DNA of 64,000 bases from Salsipaludibacter sp963735045 (GCA_963735045.1 CAVTIZ010000001.1:186001-250000), one strand, 5' to 3'. Numbered from the stretch's first letter, positions 37,053 to 45,913 are shown. Program-made: numbers and translations. The notes: generated by a model from the sequence alone, not told the origin.

Positions 37053-38408
37053 CTAGGTGTCGTCGATGGTCCGCCAGCCGTCCCCGACGCCACCCGGGAC
37101 GGCATCGGGCGGGCCGTAGGGTTCGGGCGTGAGCGCCATCGAGGCGAGCTCCAGGCAGACGACGCCGCCGTCGGGGCGACGCACGACCTCCAGCACCTCG
37201 CCGGTGAAGTAGCCGTCGCGCCCGACCCAGTCCCCGTCCCTCCGGGCGAAGCGCGACATCCGTGGCGCCAACCCGACGTCGACCACGGGTGCGCCGTCGT
37301 CGTCGACGGTGACCGCGACTGCTCGGGGACCCCAGTACCACGTGCCGACCAGCTCCTGGACGTCGCCGGGCGTCGTGGTGGTCCGGCCGGGCGTGTCCGC
37401 CTCGTCGGCACCGTCGGGTTCGACCAGGTCCAGCAGGTCGAGCGCCAGGTCGGTCCCGAACCCGGCGGTGGAGTTGCCCATCACCACGACCCCGGACCCG
37501 GACGCGCGGTCGACGAACACGGTGGCCACGAACCCGGGGACGGACCCGCCGTGCCCGACCAGGTCCCGACCACGCTGGTGCACGACCTGCAGCCCCGAAC
37601 CGAAGGCCGAGGGAGGATCCATGGTGGTGACCGCGCGTGGCCGCGCCATCTCGTCGACCATCGCGGCCGGGACCACGTCCCCGCCGTCTTCCAGCAGCAC
37701 CTCGGCCCACCGGCCGAGGTCGCGAGCCGTCGACCACAGTTGCCCGGCGGGGGCCATGGCCAGGTAGTCGTGGACGGGTTCGACCAACAGGCCACCACGG
37801 TCGGGGTGCACCGCCAGCGCGACGGCGTGGTCGTGGTCCAGGGCCCGGGTCGTGGTCCGGCCGAGACCGAGCGGATCCCGCAACCGGGTGGTGAGCAGCG
37901 ACGCCCAGGGCCGACCCTCCACCACCTCCAGGACGCGGCCGAGGACGGCGTAGCCGGGGTTGGAGTAGTGCAGGACGCCCGGCGGGGCGGGCACGGCCGC
38001 GGCGTCGGCGAAGTCCTGTCGCAGTCGCTCCCACGTGCGGCCCGGGCTGCGCTCCCACCACGGGGGCGAGGTCTCGGCGCGGACGCCACCGACATGGCCG
38101 AGGAGGTCACCCAGCCGCACCCTGCCCAGTGCCGGCCCGACGTCGAGGTGGTCGTCGACCCGGTCGTGCAGCGACAGCGCCCCGGCGTCACGCGACTGCA
38201 GCACCAGGACGGCGGTCAGGCTCTTGGTGATCGACCCGATCCGGTACTGCGTGGTGGCCGTGGGTGGGGGGCCGTCGCGGCCGTCGACGCTCCCGACGCC
38301 GCCGGTCCACGCGACCCGGCCGTCGTGGAGGAGCGCCGCCACCAGCGACGGGACGCGCCACGCCGACCGGGCGTCCTCCATCCGGTCGATCAGCCGTCCG
38401 TCGTCCAC
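37053..38408 (-). CDS. Serine hydrolase, beta-lactamase family (class C-like)
   Basis: The 451-residue protein lacks a signal peptide. SxxK is SITK near residue 60, YxN is YSNPGY near 150, and HGG (GHGGSVPG) stands in the KTG position near 288. A C-terminal beta-rich domain (about 345-440) is typical of esterase and peptidase members. GTG at 38408 follows AGGAG by five bases. It is tandem with the EstB-like gene but 216 bases apart and only distantly related to it. Confidence 0.82.
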   Translation of the reverse strand: MDDGRLIDRMEDARSAWRVPSLVAALLHDGRVAWTGGVGSVDGRDGPPPTATTQYRIGSITKSLTAVLVLQSRDAGALSLHDRVDDHLDVGPALGRVRLGDLLGHVGGVRAETSPPWWERSPGRTWERLRQDFADAAAVPAPPGVLHYSNPGYAVLGRVLEVVEGRPWASLLTTRLRDPLGLGRTTTRALDHDHAVALAVHPDRGGLLVEPVHDYLAMAPAGQLWSTARDLGRWAEVLLEDGGDVVPAAMVDEMARPRAVTTMDPPSAFGSGLQVVHQRGRDLVGHGGSVPGFVATVFVDRASGSGVVVMGNSTAGFGTDLALDLLDLVEPDGADEADTPGRTTTTPGDVQELVGTWYWGPRAVAVTVDDDGAPVVDVGLAPRMSRFARRDGDWVGRDGYFTGEVLEVVRRPDGGVVCLELASMALTPEPYGPPDAVPGGVGDGWRTIDDT

Positions 38409-38498
38409 ACCAGCTCCTGTCGTCCCCGGGCCACGGCTGGTCGTGCCCGTCGAGGTGGCCGGTGAGTGGCCGGTGAGTCCGCTCGCCGTGGGGCTGGG

Positions 38499-40556
38499 TC
38501 AGCCGCCGGAGGACCTGGCCACCATGGTCAGCAACTCGTAGACCGCGGCGAGCCGACCCTGGCCGTCCTCCAGCTCGACGGCCCAACGGACCTCGCCGTG
38601 GTCCTCGCCGGGGCGGTCGGCCTTGGACAGGCAGGTCAGGGTCGCGGTGACCTGCTCGCCCGGGTGGACCGGCTGCATGAACCGCAGCTTGTCCAGGCCG
38701 GTGTTGGCCAGGACCGGTCCCTCGTCGGGGTCGACGAACAGTCCGGCCGCGAACGACAGCAGCAGGTAGCCGTGGGCCACGATGCCGCCGAACAGCGGGT
38801 TTCGGGCGGCGGCTGCCTCGTCGGTGTGGGCGTAGAAGTGGTCACCGGTCAGCTCGGCGAAGGCGTCGATGTCCGCGCGGGTCACCTCGCGCGGACCCGC
38901 GGTCACGCTGTCCCCGACGGCCAGGGCGTCGAAGTCGAGTCGGAACGGGTGCGTCCCGCGGTGGCGCGGCGCGCCGGACACCCACCGCCCGGTGGTGGCC
39001 GCGAGCAGCTCGGGCGAGCCCTGGATGGCCACCCGCTGCAGGTAGTGGGTGAGGCTGTCCAGGCCCCCGAGCTCGGACCCGCCACCGGCACGTCCGGGAC
39101 CACCGTGGTGGAGCCGGGCCAGGGGCGTGCCGTGGCCGGTCTGGCGTCGGCGGGAGGTGTCGTCGACCACCAGCACCCGCCCATGGTGTGGTGCCAGTTC
39201 CCGGACCAGCGCCACCGTGTCGGTCGTGGGCGGGCCGAACACCGAGGCCACCAGCCCTCCACCACCACGTGCGACCAGGTCGGCGGCGTCGGCGGCGTCG
39301 GTGTAGCCCAGCACCGTCACGACCGGACCGAAGGCCTCGACGTCGTGGACGACCGCCGTCCGGGGGTCGTGGGCGCGCAGGAGGGTCGGGCCCACGAACG
39401 TCCCCGGGTCGCCGTCGACCCCGACCAGCGTGGACGGGTCGGGCCCGACCACCAGGTCCGCACCAACGGCCAGGCGGTCGATCGACTCGCGCACGGTGGT
39501 CGCCTGGGTCGCGTCCACCAACGGCCCGAGGTCCACGTCGTCGCGACGCGGGTCCCCCACGACCAGCTCACCGAACCGCGACGCCAGGGCCGCGACGACC
39601 TGCTCGACCCGGTCGGTGGGTGCCAGCACCCGGCGGATGGACGTGCAGCGTTGTCCGGACTTGGTCGTGACCTGCTCGACGACCTCGTCCAGCCACGCCC
39701 GGCCCAGGTCGTCGTCCGGGTCGACTCCCGCGGCCAGCACCGTCGCGTTGATCGAGTCCGTCTCGGCGTTGAAGCGCACGTTGCGCTCCACGACCGCCGG
39801 GTGCGCCTTGAGGCGTCGGGCGGTCGTGGCGGACCCCGTGAAGGCGACCACGTCGCGATGGTCGAGGTGGGCCAGCAGGTCGACCGCACCCCCCATGACC
39901 AGTTGCACCGCGCCCGCGGGCAGCACGTCGGCGTCCACCAGCAGCTCGTAGGCACGGTGCGCGACGAAGCCGGCCTGCGGGGCCGGCTTGACGATGGCGG
40001 GCATGCCGGCCAGCAGCGTCGGCGCCAGCTTCTCGAGCATGCCCCACACCGGGAAGTTGAAGGCATTGACGTGGACGGCCACCCCGGGCATCGGCACCAG
40101 CGCCTGCACGGCATGGAAGGTGTCGTCGCGGGACAGGCGCACCAGGTCCTCGTCGACCCACACGCGGGTGTCGGGCAGCTTGCGACCGGCCCGTGACGCG
40201 ATCGACGCCATGGTCCCGATGCCCCCCTCGACGTCACCCCAGGCGTCGGTGTGCGACGACCCGGACCGGGCGGACAGCTCGTAGAGCTCGTCGGTGCCCG
40301 CGGCCAGCGCCCGCACGACCTGGCGCAGGAGCCCGGCCCGTTCGGTGAAGGTCAACGCACGCAACGCCGGTCCGCCGACGTTCCGGGCATGGTCCACCGC
40401 TGCGGCCACGTCCAGCCCGTCGGCCGACACGCGTGCGACCGGATCGCCCGTCACGGCGTCCCGCAGCACCGGGGTCGCCGGGCCCTCGTCCCCGCGCACC
40501 CATCCGTCGCACAGGTGGCTGGCCAGCACGGCCACGTCGGTCACGGTCTGGGACAT
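38499..40556 (-). CDS. paaZ: PaaZ: oxepin-CoA hydrolase / semialdehyde dehydrogenase fusion
   Basis: The 685-residue protein matches E. coli PaaZ in length and layout. An N-terminal aldehyde dehydrogenase (about 1-520) has general base FNAETDS and nucleophile GQRCTSIRR. A C-terminal MaoC hot-dog hydratase (about 545-680) has the signature D-x-FAELTGDHFYAH. PaaZ opens the oxepin-CoA ring and oxidises the resulting aldehyde in phenylacetate breakdown. No other paa gene is in the window, so a related aldehyde/hydratase role outside that pathway is possible. Confidence 0.88.
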   Translation of the reverse strand: MSQTVTDVAVLASHLCDGWVRGDEGPATPVLRDAVTGDPVARVSADGLDVAAAVDHARNVGGPALRALTFTERAGLLRQVVRALAAGTDELYELSARSGSSHTDAWGDVEGGIGTMASIASRAGRKLPDTRVWVDEDLVRLSRDDTFHAVQALVPMPGVAVHVNAFNFPVWGMLEKLAPTLLAGMPAIVKPAPQAGFVAHRAYELLVDADVLPAGAVQLVMGGAVDLLAHLDHRDVVAFTGSATTARRLKAHPAVVERNVRFNAETDSINATVLAAGVDPDDDLGRAWLDEVVEQVTTKSGQRCTSIRRVLAPTDRVEQVVAALASRFGELVVGDPRRDDVDLGPLVDATQATTVRESIDRLAVGADLVVGPDPSTLVGVDGDPGTFVGPTLLRAHDPRTAVVHDVEAFGPVVTVLGYTDAADAADLVARGGGGLVASVFGPPTTDTVALVRELAPHHGRVLVVDDTSRRRQTGHGTPLARLHHGGPGRAGGGSELGGLDSLTHYLQRVAIQGSPELLAATTGRWVSGAPRHRGTHPFRLDFDALAVGDSVTAGPREVTRADIDAFAELTGDHFYAHTDEAAAARNPLFGGIVAHGYLLLSFAAGLFVDPDEGPVLANTGLDKLRFMQPVHPGEQVTATLTCLSKADRPGEDHGEVRWAVELEDGQGRLAAVYELLTMVARSSGG

Positions 40557-40611
40557 GCTCGCTCCTGTCGCCGTCGTCGCCGGTCGGCGCTGCCCGGGAC
40601 GTGCGACCAGC

Positions 40612-40941
40612 CTACGACCGCGGGGACTCGCCCCCCGGCGGGCGGTCCTCCCGCGCGGCAGCGCGTCCACGGGTCCACGACAGCGAACCGGGGGCCATGC
40701 CACGGAACTTCGGCCAGTCGGCGAGCGGGGCCACCAGCACGGCCGACCCGGTCGGCAACGACCACGTCAGGTCGTGGTACAGCTCGGACCTGGTCGACGA
40801 CGTGGCGACCAGCCACAGCCCGGGCCGCAGTTCGTGGGCCTCGCGCCCGTCGAGGGGATCCTCGGGGGCATCCGCGGGGTCGAACCAGGCGAGGTAGTCC
40901 GGCACGCGTGTTCCGATCGTGGACGGGAGGGGGACCAGCAT
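40612..40941 (-). CDS. Small protein of unknown function upstream of paaZ
   Basis: The 109-residue frame on the paaZ strand ends 55 bases before paaZ. Its composition is protein-like (YLAWFDP, LWLVATSSTRSELYHDLTW, VLVAPLADWPKFRGM) rather than the Arg/Pro-rich pattern of chance frames here. The C-terminal 20 residues look disordered. There is no signal peptide and no clear ribosome site before ATG 40941, so the start could be elsewhere. I do not recognise a family. Confidence 0.5.
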   Translation of the reverse strand: MLVPLPSTIGTRVPDYLAWFDPADAPEDPLDGREAHELRPGLWLVATSSTRSELYHDLTWSLPTGSAVLVAPLADWPKFRGMAPGSLSWTRGRAAAREDRPPGGESPRS

Positions 40942-41000
40942 GCCGCGGTGGGGCCGGGCTGACCGCGTCTGCGACGAGTGGTCGACGGGGCCCGTCCGAT

Positions 41001-41072
41001 GGGTCGCCTGCCGGCCTGGCCGAGGGGTCGCCTGCCGGCCGGGCCGAGGGGTCGCCTGCCGGCTGGGCCGAC
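41001..41072. repeat. 24-bp tandem repeat, three copies
   Basis: Units at 41001, 41025 and 41049 (GGGTCGCCTGCCGGCCTGGC...) differ at one to three positions. They lie in the 212-base gap between the small gene and a divergent hydrolase gene. Confidence 0.85.
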
Positions 41073-41153
41073 GGTGGTCGTGCGGTCGGGGTCGTGTCGT
41101 CGCCGGACGGGCATGCTGGTGCCGACGACAGACGACGACGTGAGGAGGACGAC

Positions 41154-41852
41154 ATGACGACGCGGGTCGTGTTGGTGCCCGGATTCTGGCTCGGGGCGTG
41201 GGCATGGGACGACGTGGCCGAGCGGCTTCGCGCGGACGGCCACGAGGTCGTGGCGCTGACGTTGCCCGGACTTCAGGCCGAGCACCCGGCACGCGGCGAG
41301 GTGACCCTCGACGACCACGTGACCGCGATCACCGACGCCCTCGACGGCGACGCGGATCGACGGGTGCTGGTGGTGCACAGCGGCGCGGCGGTGGCCGGGA
41401 CCGCCGTCCTGGACCGCAGGCCGGAGCTGGTGGACCACGTCGTGTTCGTGGACACCGCACCGGTGCGCGACGGGTACGCCATGAACCCCGAGCTCGAGGG
41501 TGACGAGTTCCCGATCGATGCGGCCTGGGACCAGGAGCTGGCCGACGGCAGCATGGAGGGGCTCGACGACGACCAGCTGGCGACCTTCCGCGAACGGGCC
41601 GTGCCAGAACCCGCCGCGATGCTGCAAGAACCGGTGGCGCTGTCGGACCCACGACGCCTCGACGTCCCCGGCACCGTGGTCTGCACGGCCTTCCCGAGCG
41701 CGGACTACCAGTCCTACGCCGAGCAGGGAATGGGGTTCCTCGCCGGCCTGCTCGACCACACGGCGCTGACGTTCGTCGACCTGCCCACCGGGCACTGGCC
41801 GATGTGGTCCCGCCCGGCCGACCTCGCCGAGGTGATCGCCCAGCACGCCTGA
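41154..41852 (+). CDS. Alpha/beta hydrolase (EstC/salicylate-esterase-like)
   Basis: The 232-residue hydrolase has the oxyanion region VLVPGFWLGAWAW near residue 6, nucleophile VHSGAAVAG near 78 (HSG variant of the GxSxG elbow) and catalytic His in PTGHWPMW near 217. It lacks a large cap domain. The family contains plant hydroxynitrile lyase/MeSA-esterase-like and bacterial EstC-like esterases; the substrate is unknown. A strong GAGGAGG site precedes the ATG. Confidence 0.83.
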   Translation: MTTRVVLVPGFWLGAWAWDDVAERLRADGHEVVALTLPGLQAEHPARGEVTLDDHVTAITDALDGDADRRVLVVHSGAAVAGTAVLDRRPELVDHVVFVDTAPVRDGYAMNPELEGDEFPIDAAWDQELADGSMEGLDDDQLATFRERAVPEPAAMLQEPVALSDPRRLDVPGTVVCTAFPSADYQSYAEQGMGFLAGLLDHTALTFVDLPTGHWPMWSRPADLAEVIAQHA

Positions 41853-41870
41853 CGCGGGGAGCCATGGTCA

Positions 41871-41984
41871 GGGGCTGGGTCCGGGGGCTGGGTCCGGGGG
41901 CTGGGTCCGGGGGCTGGGTCCGGGGGCTGGGTCCGGGGGCTGGGTCCGGGGGCTGGGTCCGGGGGCTGGGTCCGGGGGCTGGGT
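41871..41984. repeat. 13-bp G-rich tandem repeat, about nine copies
   Basis: The unit CCGGGGGCTGGGT repeats exactly at 41881, 41894, 41907, 41920, 41933, 41946, 41959 and 41972, with a partial copy before. Alternating GGGGG and GGG runs on the plus strand could fold as G-quadruplexes. Confidence 0.95.
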
Positions 41985-42030
41985 CCGGGGTCGGATCCGG
42001 GGTTCGGGGCGCGGTTCGAGGTCATGGATC

Positions 42031-42042
42031 GAACGTACGTTC
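42031..42042. promoter_or_regulatory. Perfect palindrome, TetR-operator-like
   Basis: GAACGT-ACGTTC lies within a wider CATGG...CCATGG frame, about 205 bases upstream of the next gene. It resembles autoregulatory TetR/AcrR operators, but no regulator gene adjoins it. Confidence 0.45.
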
Positions 42043-42247
42043 CCATGGAGGCAGTCGAGGTACGACATGACCTGCCGTGGACAACCACGACGACCGACCG
42101 CGATCCCCCGGCCGGGGTTGGATGCCGGTCATGGCTCGTGACGGGCAGAGGAGCCACCACGAGGCGGCGAGCCGGCTCGTGACGGGCGGTAGCGTGGATC
42201 GACGCCCGGGAACGTGCGGGCCGACGATCCCGTCAGAGGAGCACCAC

Positions 42248-43267
42248 GTGCCGGAACAGCGCGACGCGACCGGTCGGTCGGGACGGTGGGGGCCGTGGCT
42301 GCGACGGGCCCTCGCGGCCTGGATCGCCTGGCGGCTGCTGGCCCCCGAGTCCGTCCCCGACTTCGACGAGGACCAGCAGGTGCCGTTGGAGCTGCCGGGT
42401 CACACGGTCTTCGTCCGCGGGGTCGAGCTGTTCGTGCGCGAGGCCGGCCCACCCGACGCCGCCACGATCGTGTTGGTGCACGGCTGGGGCGACGACTCGA
42501 TGGCCATCTACCCCCGCCTGATCCCGCTGCTGGCCGCCGACCACCACGTCGTGGCGGTGGACAACCGCAACCACGGCAAGTCCGACAGCGTCCGCGGGCG
42601 CTACGAGATCACGACCATGGCCGACGAGTTGGACGCCGTCCTCGACCAGCTCGGGATCATCGAGGCCACCGTGTTCGGCTACTCGATGGGGGGGATGGTC
42701 GCCCAGCACCTGGCGCGCCGCCACCCGGATCGCGTCGCCCGGCTGGGACTGTCGGGCACCGCCGCCGCCATCCCCCCGCTGGCCGACACCGGGGTGCTGG
42801 CCGAGGTGGGACTGGCCCTGGTCCGCGCCGCCGAGCGGGTGTCGCGGTCGGAGGTCTCATGGCTGCGGACCCAGTACCTGCGTCGCGTCGGTGCCGTGGC
42901 CGACGAGCACGCACGCTGGTACTACACCGCCCACCAGAACCGTGACCCGGACCTGTACTGGGGCTCCGGCGACGCGATCAGCGGGTTCGACTCCCGCTCC
43001 TGGGTCGGGGATCTCGGCGTCCCGACCATGGTGGTGGTCACGACCCGCGACCAGCTCATGGCGCCACGCTGGCAGTGGGACCTCGTCGACCGCCTGCAGG
43101 ACCCGGCGGTCGTGGAGGTGGCGGGGCGCCACGAGGCCCCGCTGACCCATCCCGAGGTGTTCGCCGAGGCCATCGCGTCCTTCGCGCGCGGGGATCGGCC
43201 CTCGACCCGCCGCGGGGACGACCGCGCTGCCGCTCGACGCGACCGGTCACGTCACGCCTCGGCGTAG
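42248..43267 (+). CDS. Alpha/beta-fold hydrolase
   Basis: The 339-residue protein has an N-terminal hydrophobic stretch (about 15-35, WLRRALAAWIAWRLL) that may anchor it. A classical hydrolase fold follows, with oxyanion HGWGDDS near residue 78, nucleophile GYSMGG near 143, acid in TTRDQLMAP and His in AGRHEAPLTHP. The substrate is unknown. GTG 42248 has an AGAGGAG site; the longer ATG frame would read through non-conserved sequence. Its 3' end overlaps the convergent NuoF-like gene by 16 bases. Confidence 0.83.
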   Translation: MPEQRDATGRSGRWGPWLRRALAAWIAWRLLAPESVPDFDEDQQVPLELPGHTVFVRGVELFVREAGPPDAATIVLVHGWGDDSMAIYPRLIPLLAADHHVVAVDNRNHGKSDSVRGRYEITTMADELDAVLDQLGIIEATVFGYSMGGMVAQHLARRHPDRVARLGLSGTAAAIPPLADTGVLAEVGLALVRAAERVSRSEVSWLRTQYLRRVGAVADEHARWYYTAHQNRDPDLYWGSGDAISGFDSRSWVGDLGVPTMVVVTTRDQLMAPRWQWDLVDRLQDPAVVEVAGRHEAPLTHPEVFAEAIASFARGDRPSTRRGDDRAAARRDRSRHASA

Positions 43268-44601
43268 GTCCAGTCGTCACGCTTGCGGTGGTAGTCCGGG
43301 TCGAAGGTGACCTCGCCGCTGTCGAGGTCGACGTCGGCGATCTTGGGCACCATCGGTTCGCGCGTGGACCAGCAGGCGTCGCCCAGGTGCGCGGCGACCT
43401 CGTCGGCGAAGTCCTCCAGGAGGCTGGCAACCAGCAGCTGGGCCCCGATCGGCAACGCGCACCGGGCCTGGTCGGTCACCCGCCCGGCCCACCGCGCCAG
43501 TTCGTCGACGTCGGTGCGGCTGCCGTCGCCGGCATCGATGCGCTCGAGCGCCTCCAGGATCGCCGTGGTCCCGAGCGTGCAGGCGTTGCACTGGCCGCAC
43601 TGCTCCACGGACAGGAAGCGCGCCAGGGTCGCCGCCACCCGGACGACGCAGTGGTCCGCGCCGTAGGCCACGAAGCCGGCGCTGCCGAGCCCGAGGTCGA
43701 CGGAGGCCATCGCGTCGAAGCCCGTGGGGGTGTCGAACCGGTCCGGGGTGACGACCCGCGACGACACACCCGTGATGACGAACTTCGGGTCCACCGCGCC
43801 CCCGATGTCCTCCACCACCGTGCGCACGGTCACGCCCAACGGCAGTTCCCAGCACCCGGACGCCTGCACGTCGCCCGACAGGGTGAACACCATCGTCCCC
43901 GGCGTGTCGTCGGTCCCCAGCGAGCGGAACCAGTCCGGTCCGCGGGCGACGATCGCGGGCACGTTGGCCAGCGTCTCGACGTTGTTGACCAGGGCCAGTG
44001 AGGGGTCGGCACTCTGCGTGAACAGCCCGTTGATCCAGGGGGCGAGGTGGCGCGGGAGGGGCAGGTTGCCCTCGATGACCTCCAGCATGGCGGTCTCCTC
44101 GCCGTAGAGGTACTCGTCGGGACCCCGGACGACCTCGACGACGTCGGCCCCCGGCCAGCCCGCCTCGACGGCGGCCGCGACCGCGGCGTCCAGGGCCAGC
44201 GACACCGCGGTCGCGCGTGCCTTGGTCCCGACGATGATGCGCTCGGCGCCCACGGCCCAGCGGGCGATCAGGATCCCCTCCAGTACCTGGAACGGGTTGG
44301 TGGTCAGCAGCGCGCGGTCCTTGGCCGTGCCGGGCTCACCCTCGGCGGCGTTGACGACCAGGGCGACCGACAGGCCCTCGTCGGTGGCCGTGTCCACGAT
44401 GGACCGCCACTTCGTCCCGGTGCGGAACCCCGCCCCTCCCCGTCCGCGCAGCCCGGACTCCTCGACCCGCGCCACGACCTCGTCGCGGTCGGCGTCCAGC
44501 AGGGCGGCCAGGCCCGCTCCCCCACCGGCGGCCACGTAGTCGTCGAGGTCGAGCAGGGGCCGGTTCGGCAGCAGGCGCGAGACGTCGTCGAACGCGGACA
44601 T
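43252..44601 (-). CDS. Orphan NuoF-like NADH-binding flavoprotein
   Basis: The 449-residue protein has the NuoF/HoxF/FdhB fold. GRGGAGFRTGTKW (NADH/FMN site) lies near residue 52 and YLYGEETAMLE (FMN loop) near 165. An SLBB domain spans roughly 245-300. The C-terminal 4Fe-4S motif CGQCNAC has a distal Cys in ARCALPIG. In complex I, NAD-linked formate dehydrogenases and hydrogenases this subunit takes electrons from NADH with a NuoE partner. No NuoE, NuoG or dehydrogenase subunit gene is nearby, so its electron acceptor is unknown. All cofactor residues appear intact. Confidence 0.88.
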   Translation of the reverse strand: MSAFDDVSRLLPNRPLLDLDDYVAAGGGAGLAALLDADRDEVVARVEESGLRGRGGAGFRTGTKWRSIVDTATDEGLSVALVVNAAEGEPGTAKDRALLTTNPFQVLEGILIARWAVGAERIIVGTKARATAVSLALDAAVAAAVEAGWPGADVVEVVRGPDEYLYGEETAMLEVIEGNLPLPRHLAPWINGLFTQSADPSLALVNNVETLANVPAIVARGPDWFRSLGTDDTPGTMVFTLSGDVQASGCWELPLGVTVRTVVEDIGGAVDPKFVITGVSSRVVTPDRFDTPTGFDAMASVDLGLGSAGFVAYGADHCVVRVAATLARFLSVEQCGQCNACTLGTTAILEALERIDAGDGSRTDVDELARWAGRVTDQARCALPIGAQLLVASLLEDFADEVAAHLGDACWSTREPMVPKIADVDLDSGEVTFDPDYHRKRDDWTYAEA

Positions 44602-44699
44602 GGGCGGCCTCGGGACGGGGACCGACACCGTACGCAGTGATCCGGCCGGGCCCCGCCCGGATGCGGGGGGTCGCGCCTGCAGGACCGGGGCACGGGCGC

Positions 44700-44705
44700 G
44701 ACACT
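44700..44705 (+). promoter_or_regulatory. -10-like box for azlCD (leaderless candidate)
   Basis: GACACT ends 8 bases before ATG 44714 and no ribosome site is present. Confidence 0.3.
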
Positions 44706-44713
44706 GGCCCTCG

Positions 44714-45511
44714 ATGTCCACCACCACCCCTGCCGCCGACCCGTCGACCACCGGTCCCCGTGCCGCCTTCGTGACCGGCGTGCGCGGCGTCGTCCCGTTG
44801 CTGTTGGGGGTGGTGCCGTTCGGCCTGGTGGCGGGCGTGGCCGCCGTGGAGGCCGGCCTCGGCCTTCCCGGGGCGATCGGATTCTCGGTGGTGGTGTTCG
44901 CGGGCGCGTCGCAGTTGGCCGCGATCGACCTGCTGGCCCAGGGCGCGCCGGTCGTCGTCGCGATCGGCACGATCCTGGTCATCAACCTCCGGATGCTGAT
45001 GTACTCGGCGTCGATCGCGCCCGAACTGGCGCCCCTGGCACGCCGGACACGGATCGCGTCCGCGTACCTGTTGACCGACCAGGCCTACGCCGTCAGCATC
45101 CTGGAGTTCCGCACGGGTCGCTGGAACCTGCGCCAGCGGCTGGCGCTGTACCTGGGTGCCGGGTGCACGCTGTGGGTCACCTGGCAGGTGTCCACGATCG
45201 TCGGCGCGTTGGGGGGTGGGGTCATCCCCGACTCGATCCCCCTGGGCTTCGCGGTGCCGCTGGCCTTCCTGTCCCTGCTGGTGCCGGCCGTCACCGACCG
45301 TCCCACCCTGGTCGCGGCGCTGGTCGGCGGCCTGGTGGCCACCGTCGGCCACGACCTGCCGGCCAACCTCGGCATGCCCCTGGGCGCGTTCGGCGGCGTG
45401 GCCGCGGGGTGGTGGGCCTCCCGCCGGGTGGGCGTGGCCGCCCCGAACACCCCCGAGGACACCCCAGGCGCCGGGACAACCGCCGGCGACGGACCCGGGG
45501 GGCCGCCGTGA
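44714..45511 (+). CDS. azlC: AzlC-family branched-chain amino acid exporter, large subunit
   Basis: The 265-residue inner-membrane protein has several hydrophobic segments and AzlC hallmarks: the N-terminal VPLLLGVVPFGLVAG, VVFAGASQLAAI near residue 62 and NLRMLMYSASIAP near 90. It pairs with AzlD to export branched-chain amino acids or analogues. The C-terminal 30 residues are a disordered Pro/Gly/Thr tail. Its stop overlaps azlD by four bases (GTGA). The two subunits together are the usual complete system. Confidence 0.92.
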   Translation: MSTTTPAADPSTTGPRAAFVTGVRGVVPLLLGVVPFGLVAGVAAVEAGLGLPGAIGFSVVVFAGASQLAAIDLLAQGAPVVVAIGTILVINLRMLMYSASIAPELAPLARRTRIASAYLLTDQAYAVSILEFRTGRWNLRQRLALYLGAGCTLWVTWQVSTIVGALGGGVIPDSIPLGFAVPLAFLSLLVPAVTDRPTLVAALVGGLVATVGHDLPANLGMPLGAFGGVAAGWWASRRVGVAAPNTPEDTPGAGTTAGDGPGGPP

Positions 45512-45837
45512 CCTGGCCGTCCGCGTCGACCTGGCTGGTGGTCGTGCTCGGGGGCGTCGCCACCTTCGCCCTGCGCGCGAGCTTCCTCGCGCTGGCCGAT
45601 CGCCTCACCGGCCTGCCCCACGACGTCCGCGAGGCCCTGCGCATGGTCCCGGCCGCGACGCTGGCCGCGCTGACCATCCCGGCACTGGTGCGTCCGGACG
45701 GCGACTGGGCGCTGTTGGGACCACGGGCCCTGGCCGGGGTGCTCGCCGGACTGGTCGCCTGGAAGACCCGCAGCGCGCTGCTGACCGTCGTGGTCGGACT
45801 CGTCGCCGTCGTGGCGCTCGAGGCCGTCCTGGTGTGA
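45508..45837 (+). CDS. azlD: AzlD-family branched-chain amino acid exporter, small subunit
   Basis: The 109-residue membrane protein has about four hydrophobic segments and the AzlD motif TFALRASFLAL near residue 20 and VPAATLAALTIPAL near 48. It starts with GTG inside the azlC stop, so the two subunits are made together. Confidence 0.92.
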   Translation: MTWPSASTWLVVVLGGVATFALRASFLALADRLTGLPHDVREALRMVPAATLAALTIPALVRPDGDWALLGPRALAGVLAGLVAWKTRSALLTVVVGLVAVVALEAVLV

Positions 45838-45913
45838 CCGGCCGGGTCCGAGCCGCCACGGATCGGGGTGCACCGTGGTTGGATGCGGCCACGTCTCGAC
45901 GGGAGGACTCGCC

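Larger units (their letters stand above)
41853..42247. other. Intergenic region with G-rich repeat and palindrome
   Basis: Between two hydrolase genes. It holds the 13-bp tandem array (41871-41984), degenerate GGTCC/GGTTC continuations, and a 12-bp perfect palindrome at 42031-42042. No coding sequence is supported; open frames through the array are repeat artefacts. Confidence 0.7.

Noticed and set aside
34986..38465. Plus-strand open frame of over 1,100 codons
   Set aside because: Antisense to purS and the two beta-lactamase-fold genes, Gly/Val/His/Gln-rich composition with no recognisable domain; typical shadow in high-GC DNA.
40919..41143. Plus-strand frame over the 24-bp repeats (GSPAGLAE-like octapeptides)
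   Set aside because: The unit is a multiple of three, so periodic peptides arise automatically. It is broken on both sides by the small gene and the hydrolase promoter region.
41804..42070. Plus-strand frame encoding a GWVRGLGPGAGSG repeat
   Set aside because: Pure translation of the 13-bp tandem repeat; the 13-residue period follows from the unit length and there is no ribosome site.
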